A stretch of DNA of 64,000 bases from SLRI01 sp964576715 (GCA_964576715.1 CAZNWE010000001.1:1-64000), one strand, 5' to 3'; positions 46,279 to 55,485 are shown, counted from the first letter of the stretch. Numbers and translations are program-made. The notes: generated by a model from the sequence alone, not told the origin.

Positions 46279-47439
46279 ATGCATGACCAGACCCGCGTCA
46301 CCACCCTCGGCCGCGCGCCGGATAAGCACCATGGGATCGTCAACCCGCCGGTCCACCACGCCTCGACCATCCTCTTTCCGTCGCTCGACGCTTTGGAGGC
46401 GCCGCGCCGCCCGGACGGCTACTACTACGGCCGCTACGGCACGCCGACGACCCGGGCGCTGACCGACGCCGTTGCGGCGCTCGAGGGGGGGCACAGCGGC
46501 TTTGCTGTCTCCAGCGGCAAGAACGCCATTACCATGGTGCTGATGGGGCTGACCAAGGCTGGCGACCACGTGCTGATCACCGACAATGCCTATCAGCCGA
46601 CCCGCGACACGGCATCCCGCGTGCTCGGGCGTTTCGGCGTCGAGATCGACTTCTACGATCCGCGGATCGGCGCCGGCATTGCCGAGCTCTTTCGTCCCAA
46701 CACCCGCCTCGTCTTCGTCGAGAGCCCGGGCTCGCTGACCTTCGAGCTGCAGGATGTGCCGGCGATCGCCGCGGCGGCGCAGGCCAGAGGGGCGGTCGTC
46801 GCCATGGACAACACCTGGGCCTCGCCGCTCTTCTGCAAGCCGTTCGCGCTCGGCGCCGACCTCAGTATCCAGGCGGTGACCAAATATATCGGCGGCCATT
46901 CCGACCTGATGATGGGGCTGGTCTCGACCACCGCCGACCTCGAGCCGCGGCTGCGCACCGCCTTCGGCGAATTCGGTGGCGCCCCGGGTCCCGACGACTG
47001 CTATTTGGCGCTGCGCGGCCTGCGCACGCTGGCGACCAGGCTCGAGCGCCACCAGCGGAGCGCGCTTCAGGTGGCCGAGTGGCTGGCCGGGCGGCCCGAG
47101 GTCGAGCGCGTGCTCTACCCGGCGCTGCCGGACGATCCGGGCCACGCACTCTGGCGTCGCGACTGCACCGGTGCGTCGGGGCTCTTCGCCTTCCTCTTGA
47201 AGCCCGTCAGCCGTTCGGCACTCGCCGCCATGCTCGACCACATGGCGCTCTTCGGCATGGGCTTCAGCTGGGGCGGCTACGAGAGCCTGCTGATCCCGAC
47301 CAACCCTCGGCCGATCCGCACCGCGACGCCTTGGCAGGAGCCCGGCCAGCTGATGCGCATCCATGTCGGCCTCGAGCACCCCGACGACCTGATCAAGGAC
47401 CTCGAGGCCGGGCTCACCCGGCTCAGAGCGGCTTCGTAG
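46279..47439 (+). CDS. metC: Cystathionine beta-lyase
   Basis: This PLP-dependent Cys/Met metabolism enzyme would cleave cystathionine to homocysteine, pyruvate and ammonia. The 386 residues contain the phosphate-binding SSGKNAITMVLMGL, VAMDNTWASPLF and the PLP lysine in QAVTKYIGGHSDLMMG. GMGFSWGGYESLLIP is characteristic of MetC rather than cystathionine gamma-synthase. ATG 46279 gives the normal N-terminus (MHDQTRVTTLGR); the frame opens 18 codons earlier within the hairpin region. It diverges from aapJ and converges on tlyA with a 17-bp overlap. Confidence 0.92.
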   Translation: MHDQTRVTTLGRAPDKHHGIVNPPVHHASTILFPSLDALEAPRRPDGYYYGRYGTPTTRALTDAVAALEGGHSGFAVSSGKNAITMVLMGLTKAGDHVLITDNAYQPTRDTASRVLGRFGVEIDFYDPRIGAGIAELFRPNTRLVFVESPGSLTFELQDVPAIAAAAQARGAVVAMDNTWASPLFCKPFALGADLSIQAVTKYIGGHSDLMMGLVSTTADLEPRLRTAFGEFGGAPGPDDCYLALRGLRTLATRLERHQRSALQVAEWLAGRPEVERVLYPALPDDPGHALWRRDCTGASGLFAFLLKPVSRSALAAMLDHMALFGMGFSWGGYESLLIPTNPRPIRTATPWQEPGQLMRIHVGLEHPDDLIKDLEAGLTRLRAAS

Positions 47440-48163
47440 CGCCGATCAGAAATTCCCGGTTGCCCTTGGGGCCCGTGAGCGGACTGGGCACGATGCCGAG
47501 CACCGACCAGCCCATGCTGGCTGCGAGCCAGGTTTGAACGGTGGTGCAGACCGCCTCGTGCACGGCCGGATCGCGGACCACGCCGCCCTTGCCGACCGCC
47601 TCCGGGCCGGCCTCGAACTGCGGCTTGACGAGTGCCACGAGCGCGGCCCCGGGCCGGGCCAGGGCGAGGGCCGCCGGCAGGACCGTGCGCAGGCCGATGA
47701 AGCTGGCGTCGCAGACGACGAGCGATGGTGCGGCCGGCAGCCGGTCGACGGTCAGGTGGCGGGCATTGGTCCGCTCGCGCACCACCACCCGGCGATCGTT
47801 CCTGAGTTGCCAGTCGAGCTGGCCGTGGCCGACGTCGACGGCGGTGACCCGGGCGGCACCGCGTTCGAGCAGAACCTCGGTGAAGCCCCCGGTGGACGCG
47901 CCGATATCCAGGCATTCGTGGCCGGCGGGGTCGATGGCGAAGGCGTCCAGTCCGGCGATGAGCTTGAAGGCGCCGCGGCTGACGTAGCTCGGGCCGGGGG
48001 TCTTCAGGCGAAGCTCGGTGTCGGCGGCGACGAGTGTGCCGGGCTTGTCGAGCCGCTGCTCGCCGGTGAAGACCTCGCCGGCGAGGATCAGCGCCTGCGC
48101 CTTGGCCCGGCTGGCGGCCAGGCCTCGCGCCACCATGAGCTGGTCGAGCCGCTCCCTAGCCAC
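47423..48163 (-). CDS. tlyA: TlyA-family rRNA (cytidine-2'-O)-methyltransferase/hemolysin A
   Basis: TlyA has an N-terminal S4 RNA-binding domain (ERLDQLMVARGLAASRAKAQ) and an FtsJ-like methyltransferase domain. SAM motif ECLDIGASTGGFTEVLLERG lies near residues 83-102, with VTAVDVGHGQLDWQL and VKPQFEAGPEAVGKGGVV after it. In mycobacteria it methylates 16S and 23S rRNA. In other bacteria the rRNA target is less certain. The start is GTG 48163. It is often next to dxs in alphaproteobacteria; here dxs is absent and a DUF4864 gene lies upstream. Confidence 0.92.
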   Translation of the reverse strand: MARERLDQLMVARGLAASRAKAQALILAGEVFTGEQRLDKPGTLVAADTELRLKTPGPSYVSRGAFKLIAGLDAFAIDPAGHECLDIGASTGGFTEVLLERGAARVTAVDVGHGQLDWQLRNDRRVVVRERTNARHLTVDRLPAAPSLVVCDASFIGLRTVLPAALALARPGAALVALVKPQFEAGPEAVGKGGVVRDPAVHEAVCTTVQTWLAASMGWSVLGIVPSPLTGPKGNREFLIGATKPL

Positions 48164-48181
48164 ACGCGGGCCAGGCCTGGC

Positions 48182-48592
48182 TCAGACGTTGGCGGCGGGT
48201 TCCATGTAGACGCCGTTGATCTGCCACGTGCCGTCCGGCTGCTGCTGCATCTGGTAGTAGGCGATGACCGCGTCGCCGTCGGGACCGGTGAGGTAGACGA
48301 GCTGGGTCGGCTGTCCTCGATAGGTGATGACGGCGCCGAAGTCCACGCTGCGCGGGCGGTAGACCTGCGGATAGCCCTGCATCACCATGCGCATGAAGTT
48401 GTCCGGTGTCCGGAACAGGCTCTTGATCATCGGTGAGGCATGGGCGAAGGCGGCGGTGCCGTCGTCGCGCTGAAACGCCTCGAGCTGCGATTGGATCACC
48501 GCCTGAAACGCGGCGCCATCGTCGTCGGCGCGCAGCGCGGCCGGGGCCGCCAGCAGGACGACCATCATCAGCACTCGAGCGACTGCAAGCAT
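48182..48592 (-). CDS. DUF4864 exported protein
   Basis: This 136-residue protein has a signal peptide (MLAVARVLMMVVLLAAPAAL, cleaved near ALR-ADD) and a compact alpha+beta domain. The family pattern is AVIQSQLEAFQRDDGTAAFA, ASPMIKSLFRTPDNFMRMV and GYPQVYRP, with a C-terminal WQINGVYMEP. The fold resembles NTF2-like sheets. Function is unknown. GGAGGG stands just before the ATG. It is transcribed toward tlyA and diverges from the peptide-transporter genes. Confidence 0.85.
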   Translation of the reverse strand: MLAVARVLMMVVLLAAPAALRADDDGAAFQAVIQSQLEAFQRDDGTAAFAHASPMIKSLFRTPDNFMRMVMQGYPQVYRPRSVDFGAVITYRGQPTQLVYLTGPDGDAVIAYYQMQQQPDGTWQINGVYMEPAANV

Positions 48593-48702
48593 CCGTTGCC
48601 CTCCGGGTCATTCGCGTCCCCCGCCCAAGCCAAGTAAATGGCTGGCTGGCGCGGTCAATGGCAGCGCGGTGCGCAACGCATCTTGCCGTGATCGGGCTCG
48701 AC

Positions 48703-49722
48703 ATGACCGATCCCCCGGCTACCATCGCGGTTGATGGGCGAGGACCCTTGGCGGGGGCAGCGAGCTTGGCGGCAGGGCGCAGCGACGACGGCAATCAGGT
48801 GCGACGGGAGCCCGGCGCCTTGGCGCGGCTCGTCGACAGCGACCTTTTCTGGAGCTTCAGCCGCTCGCCGGTGACGGTCGTTGCCGCGATCGTCACGCTG
48901 CTCATCCTCCTGACCGCGGCGCTCGCCCCCTGGGTCGCGCCGCACGACCCGTTCGATCCGGCCAGCCTCAGCCTGATGAACGCCTTCATCCCGCCGGTCT
49001 GGGAGGCCGGCGGCACGCCCGAGTTCCTGCTCGGCACCGACAACCAGGGCCGCGACATGCTCTCGGCGATCATCCACGGCAGCCGCATCTCGCTCGCCGT
49101 CGGCTTCGCCGCCGTCACCCTGGCCACCGTGCTCGGCGTGGCCTTGGGCGTCTCGGCCGGCTATATCGGCGGCTGGTATGGCAGTGTCGTCATGCGCCTC
49201 GCCGACGTGCAGCTGACCATCCCGGGCATCCTCGTGGCGCTGATGGTCAACGGCGTGGCGCGCAGCGTGCTGCCCCGCGAGATGCAGGCGGAGGCCGCAA
49301 TCTGGGTGCTGATCCTGGCCATCGGCATCTCCGACTGGCCGCAATACGCGCGCCTGACCCGCGGGGCGACGATGGTCGAGAAGGGCAAGGAGTATGTGGC
49401 GGCGGCCAGGATCATCGGCATTCGCCCCTGGCGCATCATGCGGCGGCACATTCTGCCCAACGTCATGGGACCGGTCCTGGTGGTGGCGACCATCGGCCTC
49501 GCTCTGGCGATCATCACCGAGGCGACGCTCTCCTTCCTCGGGGTCGGCGTGCCACCGACCACGCCATCCTTGGGTACGTTGATCCGCATCGGCAACGATT
49601 TCCTCTTCTCGGGTGAATGGTGGATCAGCTTCTTCCCGGCCGGCGTCCTCGTCGTCCTCGTGCTCTCGGTCAATCTGCTCGGCGACTGGCTGCGCGATGC
49701 CTTCAATCCCAAGCTGCGCTGA
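48703..49722 (+). CDS. Peptide/nickel-type ABC transporter permease (DppC-like)
   Basis: This inner-membrane permease of the DppC/OppC family has about 339 residues. An N-terminal membrane segment (VTVVAAIVTLLILLTAALAP) is followed by the DppC hallmark LLGTDNQGRDMLSAIIHGSR. The EAA loop is EYVAAARIIGIRPWRIMRRHILPN, and STEATLSFLG-type sequence follows (ITEATLSFLGVGVPP). The start is not certain: ATG 48703 or in-frame ATG 48658, neither with a strong ribosome-binding site. The usual first permease (DppB) and the binding protein are not upstream. The adjoining gene there is an unrelated DUF4864 gene on the other strand. Confidence 0.92.
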   Translation: MTDPPATIAVDGRGPLAGAASLAAGRSDDGNQVRREPGALARLVDSDLFWSFSRSPVTVVAAIVTLLILLTAALAPWVAPHDPFDPASLSLMNAFIPPVWEAGGTPEFLLGTDNQGRDMLSAIIHGSRISLAVGFAAVTLATVLGVALGVSAGYIGGWYGSVVMRLADVQLTIPGILVALMVNGVARSVLPREMQAEAAIWVLILAIGISDWPQYARLTRGATMVEKGKEYVAAARIIGIRPWRIMRRHILPNVMGPVLVVATIGLALAIITEATLSFLGVGVPPTTPSLGTLIRIGNDFLFSGEWWISFFPAGVLVVLVLSVNLLGDWLRDAFNPKLR

Positions 49723-49731
49723 GGCCGGGTC

Positions 49732-50736
49732 GTGACGGCCATCCTCGAGGTCGAGGGCCTGCGGGTCGAGATCGCGACGCGCCGCGGTCGGCTGGTGGCC
49801 GTCGACGACGTCTCGTTCACGATTCAGCCGGGCGAGGTGCTGGGTCTGGTCGGCGAATCGGGGGCCGGCAAGTCGCTGACCGGGATGGCGATCATCGGCC
49901 TGCTCGACCCGCCCGGGCAGGTCGTGGGCGGGTCGATCCGCCTGGCCGGCGCCCGCATCGACAACCTGCCCGATGCGGCGATGCGGCCGCTTCGCGGGCG
50001 CCGGATCGGCGCGATCTTCCAGGACCCGCTGACCAGCCTCAACCCGCTCTTCACGGTAGGCCAGCAGCTGATCGAGACCATCCGGACGCATTTCGATCTC
50101 GACCACCGGGCGGCCCGAGAGCGCGCCGTCCAGCTTTTGCGCGAGGTCGGCATCCCCGGCGCCGAACAGCGCCTCGGTGCCTACCCGCACGCCTTCTCGG
50201 GCGGCATGCGGCAGCGGGTGGTGATCGCCCTGGCACTCGCGGCCGAGCCCTGGCTGATCGTCGCCGACGAGCCGACCACGGCCCTCGACGTCTCGGTCCA
50301 GGCACAGATCATCCAGCTGCTGCAGCGCCTCTGCGACGAGCGTCGGGTAGCGGTCATGCTGATCACCCACGACATGGGCGTGATCGCCGAGACCGCCGAC
50401 CGGGTCGCCGTCATGTATGCCGGGCGGCTGGTCGAGATCGGCCCGGTGCGTGCGGTGGTGGGCGCGCCGCGGCATCCCTACACCAGGGGCCTGATGGGGG
50501 CCATTCCGGTGCGCGGCCGCCAGGCCGAGCGGCTGACGCAGATCGACGGCACGATGCCGCGTCTCGATCGGATACCGGCCGGTTGCGCCTTCCACCCGCG
50601 CTGCCCCGAGACCTTCGATCGCTGCCGCCGCGCGCGCCCGGACCTGCTTGATACGGGCGGCACCGGCAGCACCGCCTGCTGGCTCCAGGCGGCTGACGAC
50701 GAGCGCAGCGTCGCCGGGGGCGCCGCCGATGGCTGA
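49732..50736 (+). CDS. Peptide-type ABC transporter ATP-binding protein (DppD-like)
   Basis: This is the first of two ATPases for the DppC-like permease. The 334 residues have Walker A (GESGAGKSLTGMA), FQDPLTSLNPLF, the signature FSGGMRQRVVIALALA, Walker B ([19 protein letters not shown]) and ITHDMGVIAETAD. The C-terminal oligopeptide motif contains cysteines ([18 protein letters not shown]), which in relatives bind an iron-sulfur cluster. The GTG at 49732 follows GAGG. It starts nine bases after the permease stop and overlaps the second ATPase gene by eight bases. Confidence 0.94.
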   Translation: MTAILEVEGLRVEIATRRGRLVAVDDVSFTIQPGEVLGLVGESGAGKSLTGMAIIGLLDPPGQVVGGSIRLAGARIDNLPDAAMRPLRGRRIGAIFQDPLTSLNPLFTVGQQLIETIRTHFDLDHRAARERAVQLLREVGIPGAEQRLGAYPHAFSGGMRQRVVIALALAAEPWLIVADEPTTALDVSVQAQIIQLLQRLCDERRVAVMLITHDMGVIAETADRVAVMYAGRLVEIGPVRAVVGAPRHPYTRGLMGAIPVRGRQAERLTQIDGTMPRLDRIPAGCAFHPRCPETFDRCRRARPDLLDTGGTGSTACWLQAADDERSVAGGAADG

Positions 50737-51721
50737 ACCGCTGCTGCTCGAGGTCAGCGGCATCGCCAAGGCCTTCGACGTCTCCAGGCCCTGGCTGAGC
50801 CGCATGCTCGACCGAGAGCCCAGGCGCTATCTGCAGGCGGTGGACGAGGTCAGCTTCACCATCCGCCGTGGCGAAACGCTGGCGCTGGTCGGGGAGTCCG
50901 GCTGCGGCAAGTCGACGGTCGCCCGGCTCGTGGTCGGCCTGTTGCGCCCCGACCGCGGCACGGTCCGTCTCGGCGGCGAGGACATCACCACTGCCCGGCA
51001 CGACCGCTTTCGCCGCCGGCTGCAGATGATCTTTCAGGACCCTTATGCCAGCCTCAACCCACGCTGGCGGGTCGGCGAGGTGATCGCCGAGCCGATCGAC
51101 GCCTTCGGGCTGGCGATCGACGCCCGAGACCGCGAGGCGAGGATCGGCCGGGCGCTGACGCAGGTCGGCCTCGACCCGGCCGATGCGCAGCGCTATCCAC
51201 ACGTGTTCTCGGGCGGGCAACGCCAGCGCATCTCCATCGCCAGAGCCTTGGCCGGTGAGCCCGAGTTTCTGGTCTGCGACGAGCCGACCTCGGCGCTCGA
51301 CGTCTCGGTGCAGGCGCAAATCCTGAATTTGATGAAGGAGCTGCAGCGTCGGCTGGGGCTCACTTTTCTCTTCATCAGCCACAATCTCGCCGTGGTCGAG
51401 CACATGGCCGATCAGGTCGGGGTCATGTATCTCGGACGCTTGTGCGAGATCGCCCCGGCTGCCGAACTGTTTGCGCGGCCGCGCCATCCCTACACGCGGC
51501 TGCTGCTCGAGACCATCCCGGATCTCGAGAGGGCAGGTCGCGAGCGGGTGCCGCTATCGGGCGAGGTGCCTAATCCGCTCGAACCACCGTCCGGCTGTGC
51601 CTTTCATCCGCGCTGTCCCGACGCCTTCGCCCGTTGCCGCGAGGAGCGCCCGGCGCTGCTGTCTGCGGGTGCGGCCGAGGCCGCCTGCCACGCTGTGGCC
51701 GAGCGGCGAATTGCCGCCTAG
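50729..51721 (+). CDS. Peptide-type ABC transporter ATP-binding protein (DppF-like)
   Basis: This is the second ATPase, forming a heterodimer with the DppD-like subunit. The 330 residues show Walker A ([13 protein letters not shown]), [14 protein letters not shown], the signature [16 protein letters not shown], Walker B ([19 protein letters not shown]) and [13 protein letters not shown]. The same C-terminal Cys motif ([15 protein letters not shown]) is present. ATG 50729 begins [16 protein letters not shown] within the end of the previous gene. Its TAG stop lies in CTAG, which also encodes the stop of the convergent coiled-coil gene. Confidence 0.94.
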   Translation: MAEPLLLEVSGIAKAFDVSRPWLSRMLDREPRRYLQAVDEVSFTIRRGETLALVGESGCGKSTVARLVVGLLRPDRGTVRLGGEDITTARHDRFRRRLQMIFQDPYASLNPRWRVGEVIAEPIDAFGLAIDARDREARIGRALTQVGLDPADAQRYPHVFSGGQRQRISIARALAGEPEFLVCDEPTSALDVSVQAQILNLMKELQRRLGLTFLFISHNLAVVEHMADQVGVMYLGRLCEIAPAAELFARPRHPYTRLLLETIPDLERAGRERVPLSGEVPNPLEPPSGCAFHPRCPDAFARCREERPALLSAGAAEAACHAVAERRIAA

Positions 51722-52194
51722 ACGGCCTCGCGCTGGGTCTCTTGAAGCAGGGCGAGAATGTCGTCGGTGGCGCGCTCGAGAAACCGGAGCACGCGGGCAT
51801 CGCCATAGTCGTAGAACAGGTCCTGCGGATCGCTGGAGGTCTGGCTGCGGAAGCGGTTTACGGCGAGGTCGAGCACCGCGTGGATCGAATCGAGCGAGCG
51901 CGCCGGGGTGGTCAAGAGCTCGTTCTCGAGCTCCTCGATGCGCTGGTCGAGCTGCTCGAGCTCCCGCTCGACCTCATCGAGGCCGGCGTCGGCTTCGGCA
52001 CGGCTCATCTCCTGCATCATGCCGCGGATCTCGGCCGCCGACATGCCGGCGAGCTGGAGTGGGGCGAACGCCCATTCCGGCAGGCTGCGGCGCAACCGGT
52101 CTTGCCGCTCGAGCAGGATGTCCCGGCGGCGCTGCAAGTCGCTGATCCGGCGGACCAGCAGGGTTGAATTATTGATGACTGTCATGCTCTGCAT
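51718..52194 (-). CDS. Coiled-coil hypothetical protein
   Basis: The approximately 158-residue product is mostly helical and charged. A long heptad-rich segment (about residues 55-95, including EVERELEQLDQRIEELENEL) is preceded by ISDLQRRRDILLERQDRLRR, suggesting an antiparallel coiled-coil. The C-terminal region contains DLFYDYGDARVLRFLERATD. No signal peptide or membrane helix is present, and I do not recognise the family. Starts at ATG 52194, ATG 52185 or GTG 52200 are all possible; GAGGTGAGG lies just before 52194. Upstream is an unusually AT-rich segment that probably holds its promoter. Confidence 0.7.
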   Translation of the reverse strand: MQSMTVINNSTLLVRRISDLQRRRDILLERQDRLRRSLPEWAFAPLQLAGMSAAEIRGMMQEMSRAEADAGLDEVERELEQLDQRIEELENELLTTPARSLDSIHAVLDLAVNRFRSQTSSDPQDLFYDYGDARVLRFLERATDDILALLQETQREAV

Positions 52195-52255
52195 CCTCAC
52201 CTCGCCAGTCGATCGTCCGCTCGACCCAGCTCACAAAGTCGGAGTGGCGACCCGT

Positions 52256-52376
52256 TGTTCCTCCAATAGTCATTATCCTGCATGACTGTCAATTGCAACC
52301 AAGTAAAAATCGTACAGTGATTTAAATAAAAGGAGGATAAAATTTTAGGGAAATTTGATTACTTTTATTTTTGTTG
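52256..52376. other. AT-rich island between divergent genes
   Basis: Within 52301-52372 only 15 of 72 bases are G or C, whereas the surrounding genes are strongly GC-rich. It contains AAAGGAGG (52329-52336), a perfect anti-Shine-Dalgarno match with no ATG, GTG or TTG at a usable distance. Possible uses are divergent promoters with UP-element-like A/T tracts, a binding region for nucleoid proteins, or remnant foreign DNA. No ordinary -35/-10 pair is convincing. Confidence 0.55.
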
Positions 52377-52483
52377 GGCGAGCCGGAGTGGCGTCGTGAG
52401 GCGGCGGGCAGTTCGGGAATGGTCAGAGCGACGACAGTCTTCTAGCTTGCCGCGGCAAGCAAGGCAGGCGGGGATGACGAACG

Positions 52484-53233
52484 GTGACCGATAATCGGGG
52501 ACGGCTTTCCAGATCGGGCGGCGAGGCGTCGGGCGACGCCGGCGCCTCCAGACCGCGCTCGCTGCTGGCGCGGCTGCGCACCTATCTGTTCGCCGGGATT
52601 GTCGTCACCGCACCGGTCAGCATCACCTTCCTGATCGTCTGGCAGTTCCTCGACTTCCTCGATTCGACGGCGAGCCGGCTGATTCCAGCACGCTACGACC
52701 CCGCCAACTACCTGCCGTTCGGCGTACCCGGTATCGGCATCGTCCTGATGCTTGCCATCCTCACCTTCATCGGCTGGTTCGCCGCCGGCTTCGTCGGCCG
52801 CTCGCTGATGCGGATGGGCGAGCGCGTGCTCGATGCCATGCCGGTGGTTCGCACGATCTACAGTGCCCTGAAGCAGATCTTCGAGACCGTGCTGGCGGAA
52901 AGCTCGCGCTCGTTTCGCGAGGTGGTGCTGATCGAATGGCCGCGCCGCGGGGTCTGGGTGATCGGCTTCGTCACCGGGCCCTCGAAGGGCGAGATCGGCG
53001 AGCGCTTCGATGGCGCGTTCGCCAACGTCTTCATTCCGACCACGCCCAATCCGACCTCGGGCTTTCTCGTCTTCGTCCCGGAGCGTGACATCATCCGCCT
53101 CGAGATGCCCGTGGAGGACGGCATCAAGCTGGTCATCTCAGGGGGCATCGTCAGTGCCGAAAGCGTCAAGGGGTCCGGTCCCGGACCGCTCGCCGGCACT
53201 CAGCCGGCGGCCAGGGCGCCGACCGCCTCGTAG
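52484..53233 (+). CDS. DUF502 family membrane protein
   Basis: The 249-residue protein has two membrane segments (LFAGIVVTAPVSITFLIVWQ and IGIVLMLAILTFIGWFAAGF) followed by a soluble domain with the DUF502 signature. That signature is VVRTIYSALKQIFETVL, FREVVLIEWPRRGVWVIGFV and VFIPTTPNPTSGFLVFVPER. Its function is unknown. The start is GTG 52484 with GGGGATGACG before it; the first 30 residues are polar and poorly conserved in style. It is convergent with recG and the coding ends overlap by 34 bp. Confidence 0.88.
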   Translation: MTDNRGRLSRSGGEASGDAGASRPRSLLARLRTYLFAGIVVTAPVSITFLIVWQFLDFLDSTASRLIPARYDPANYLPFGVPGIGIVLMLAILTFIGWFAAGFVGRSLMRMGERVLDAMPVVRTIYSALKQIFETVLAESSRSFREVVLIEWPRRGVWVIGFVTGPSKGEIGERFDGAFANVFIPTTPNPTSGFLVFVPERDIIRLEMPVEDGIKLVISGGIVSAESVKGSGPGPLAGTQPAARAPTAS

Positions 53234-55377
53234 CGCTCGAACAGGTGCAAGAGCAGCCGCAGCCGTCGCGTCCGCTCGCCGATCAGAGCGGGATCGGCCG
53301 CTAGTGCCTGACGCACGGCGTCGTGCGCGAGGGCCACGAGGTCGCCATCCGTTGCGAGATCGGCGAAGCGCAATCTGGGCAGGCCGCTTTGCCGGGCGCC
53401 CAGCAGCTCGCCCGGGCCACGCAGCCGCAAATCCTCCTCGGCGAGCCGGAACCCGTCGTCGGACTCGCGCAGGATCTCGAGCCGCGCCCGCGCCGCCCCG
53501 CCGAGCGGCGGATCGTAGAGCAGGAGGCAGTAGGACGGCCGGCTGCCGCGCCCGACCCGGCCGCGGAGCTGGTGCAACTGCGCGAGGCCGAAGCGTTGCG
53601 CCCCGTCGATGACGATGATCGTCGCTTCCGGCACGTCGACGCCGACCTCGATCACCGTGGTGGCGACGAGCAGCCGGGTCTCGCCGGCGGCGAAGGACGC
53701 CATGGCAGTGGCCTTCTCCGCCGGGCGCAGCCGCCCATGGACCAGACCGACGGCATCGTCGAAGCGGGCGCGCAACGCGGCGCAGCGCTCCTCGGCCGCG
53801 TGCTGTCCGGCGTCGGGCGTATCCTCGCCGGCAGCGATGCTCGGGCAGATCCAAAAGACCTGCTCGCCGCGCGAAATCGCGGCTCGGATCCGCTCGATGA
53901 CGTCGTCGAGCCGGCGTCGCGGCACGATGGCGGTGCGGATGGGTTGCCGGCCCGGCGGCTTCTCGTCGAGCCGCGAGGTCGCGACATCGCCATAGGCGCT
54001 CAACACCAGGCTGCGCGGAATGGGGGTTGCGGTCATCAGCAGGAGATGGGTGGCTGCGCCGCCGTCGCCCTGGCCCGTGTCGCCCTGGCCCCGGTTACGG
54101 TGGCCCTTGGCGACGAGCCCGACGCGTTCTGCGACGCCGAAGCGGTGCTGCTCGTCGATCACCGCGAGAGCCAAACGCTTGAACGTGACGCCCTCCTGGA
54201 ACAGGGCGTGGGTGCCGACGACGATGGCCGCGGTACCGCTCGCGATACGCTCGAGCAACGTCCGGCGCGGTGCTGCGGTGTTGCCACCCACCAGCAGGGC
54301 CACCTCGACGCCGAGCGGGGCGGCGAGGGCGCCGAGCCCCTTGGCGTGCTGGCGTGCCAGCACCTCGGTCGGTGCCATCAGGGCCGCCTGCCAGCCGGCA
54401 TCGACGACGCGGAGCATGGCGGCCAGCGCCACCAGCGTCTTGCCGCTGCCGACATCGCCCATCAACAGGCGCGCCATCGCCCGCGGTTGGGCGAGGTCGG
54501 CAGCGATCTCGGCCATCGCCCGGGTTTGCGCCGCTGTGGCGGCGAAGGGGAGGGTCGCGATCAGCGCCTCGGCGGACGGGCTCGGACCGCTGATCGCCGG
54601 TGCCGGGAGCCGTGCCCGAGCCCGCCGATCGAGTGCCAGGGCAAGCTGGGTCGCGGTCAGCTCGTCGAGGGCCAGGCGGCGTCTTGCCAGCTCGACAGCG
54701 TCGCCGTCCTGCCCGGGCGCCACGGCGGCGAGCCCGTGCAGCCGGCCGAGTGCGGCTCGCCAGCCCGGCAGGTGCGCGCGCTGCAGCATGTCCGGGTCGT
54801 GCCATTCGGGAAGCTCCGGGGCGCTTTCCATGGCCAGGGCGATGAGCTTCTTCAGCCGCAGGGCACCCAGACCCTCGATCAGCCGATAGACCGTGGCGTC
54901 GCGGCCGCCGTCGCTCGCCGGCTCGGGGTGGACGAGCTGGTAGCGGTCGTTGAAGAGTTCCGGCCGGCCGATCAGCCGAACCGCCGCACCCTTGGGAAAG
55001 CGCTTCTCCAGCCAGGGTGCCTTGGCGTTGAAGAAGACGAGGTCGAGGGCCACGCCACCGGCCGAACCGGCGATCCGGTAGGGGGCCCGGCCGTGCGCCG
55101 GGCGGTGCTCGCCGACCAACACCTCGAGCGCGACGAGGCGGCCGACATCGCCCGGCTCGAGCCGGCGCACATCGACGATATCGCGACGGCGAATGGGTGC
55201 CGTGGTCAAGAGATCGAGCACCCGCGGTTCGTCCCGGCCGATCAGCCGGGCGCACAACCGCGCGACCTTCGGCCCCACCCCGGGCAGGTCGGCGAGCGGG
55301 CGAAACAGTGGAAAGAGAACCGCTGGCCGCGCCGGTGAGATCGTCGTCCCGGCACTGCCCTTGGCCGTCTCCGGCAT
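53200..55377 (-). CDS. recG: ATP-dependent DNA helicase RecG
   Basis: RecG remodels stalled replication forks and Holliday junctions. The 725 residues have an N-terminal wedge domain (about residues 15-260, with LADLPGVGPKVARLCARL). The helicase core has MGDVGSGKTLVALAAM, IDEQHRFGV (DExH box), LLMTATPIPRSL and the C-terminal QLHQLRGRVGRGSRPSYCLL. A Gly/Gln-rich insertion (HRNRGQGDTGQGDGG) follows the DEQH motif. ATG 55377 is preceded by AGGGGA; the frame runs on upstream, but that part is antisense to sdhE. It is divergent from sdhE-mfd, a common alphaproteobacterial arrangement. Confidence 0.95.
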   Translation of the reverse strand: MPETAKGSAGTTISPARPAVLFPLFRPLADLPGVGPKVARLCARLIGRDEPRVLDLLTTAPIRRRDIVDVRRLEPGDVGRLVALEVLVGEHRPAHGRAPYRIAGSAGGVALDLVFFNAKAPWLEKRFPKGAAVRLIGRPELFNDRYQLVHPEPASDGGRDATVYRLIEGLGALRLKKLIALAMESAPELPEWHDPDMLQRAHLPGWRAALGRLHGLAAVAPGQDGDAVELARRRLALDELTATQLALALDRRARARLPAPAISGPSPSAEALIATLPFAATAAQTRAMAEIAADLAQPRAMARLLMGDVGSGKTLVALAAMLRVVDAGWQAALMAPTEVLARQHAKGLGALAAPLGVEVALLVGGNTAAPRRTLLERIASGTAAIVVGTHALFQEGVTFKRLALAVIDEQHRFGVAERVGLVAKGHRNRGQGDTGQGDGGAATHLLLMTATPIPRSLVLSAYGDVATSRLDEKPPGRQPIRTAIVPRRRLDDVIERIRAAISRGEQVFWICPSIAAGEDTPDAGQHAAEERCAALRARFDDAVGLVHGRLRPAEKATAMASFAAGETRLLVATTVIEVGVDVPEATIIVIDGAQRFGLAQLHQLRGRVGRGSRPSYCLLLYDPPLGGAARARLEILRESDDGFRLAEEDLRLRGPGELLGARQSGLPRLRFADLATDGDLVALAHDAVRQALAADPALIGERTRRLRLLLHLFERYEAVGALAAG

Positions 55378-55485
55378 ATCGACTACATCCCCTGCATGCC
55401 TGCCGCCCGGCCGCCGCGGCGCCCGGCGCGCTCGGCATTGAAGAGGGGCGTCGATGGCGGCGCAAGGACGCGAGGGGATGATGCC

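Noticed and set aside
52338..52487. Peptide starting at ATT after AAAGGAGG
   Set aside because: ATT initiation is very rare and the product has no visible features; noted only within the AT-rich island.
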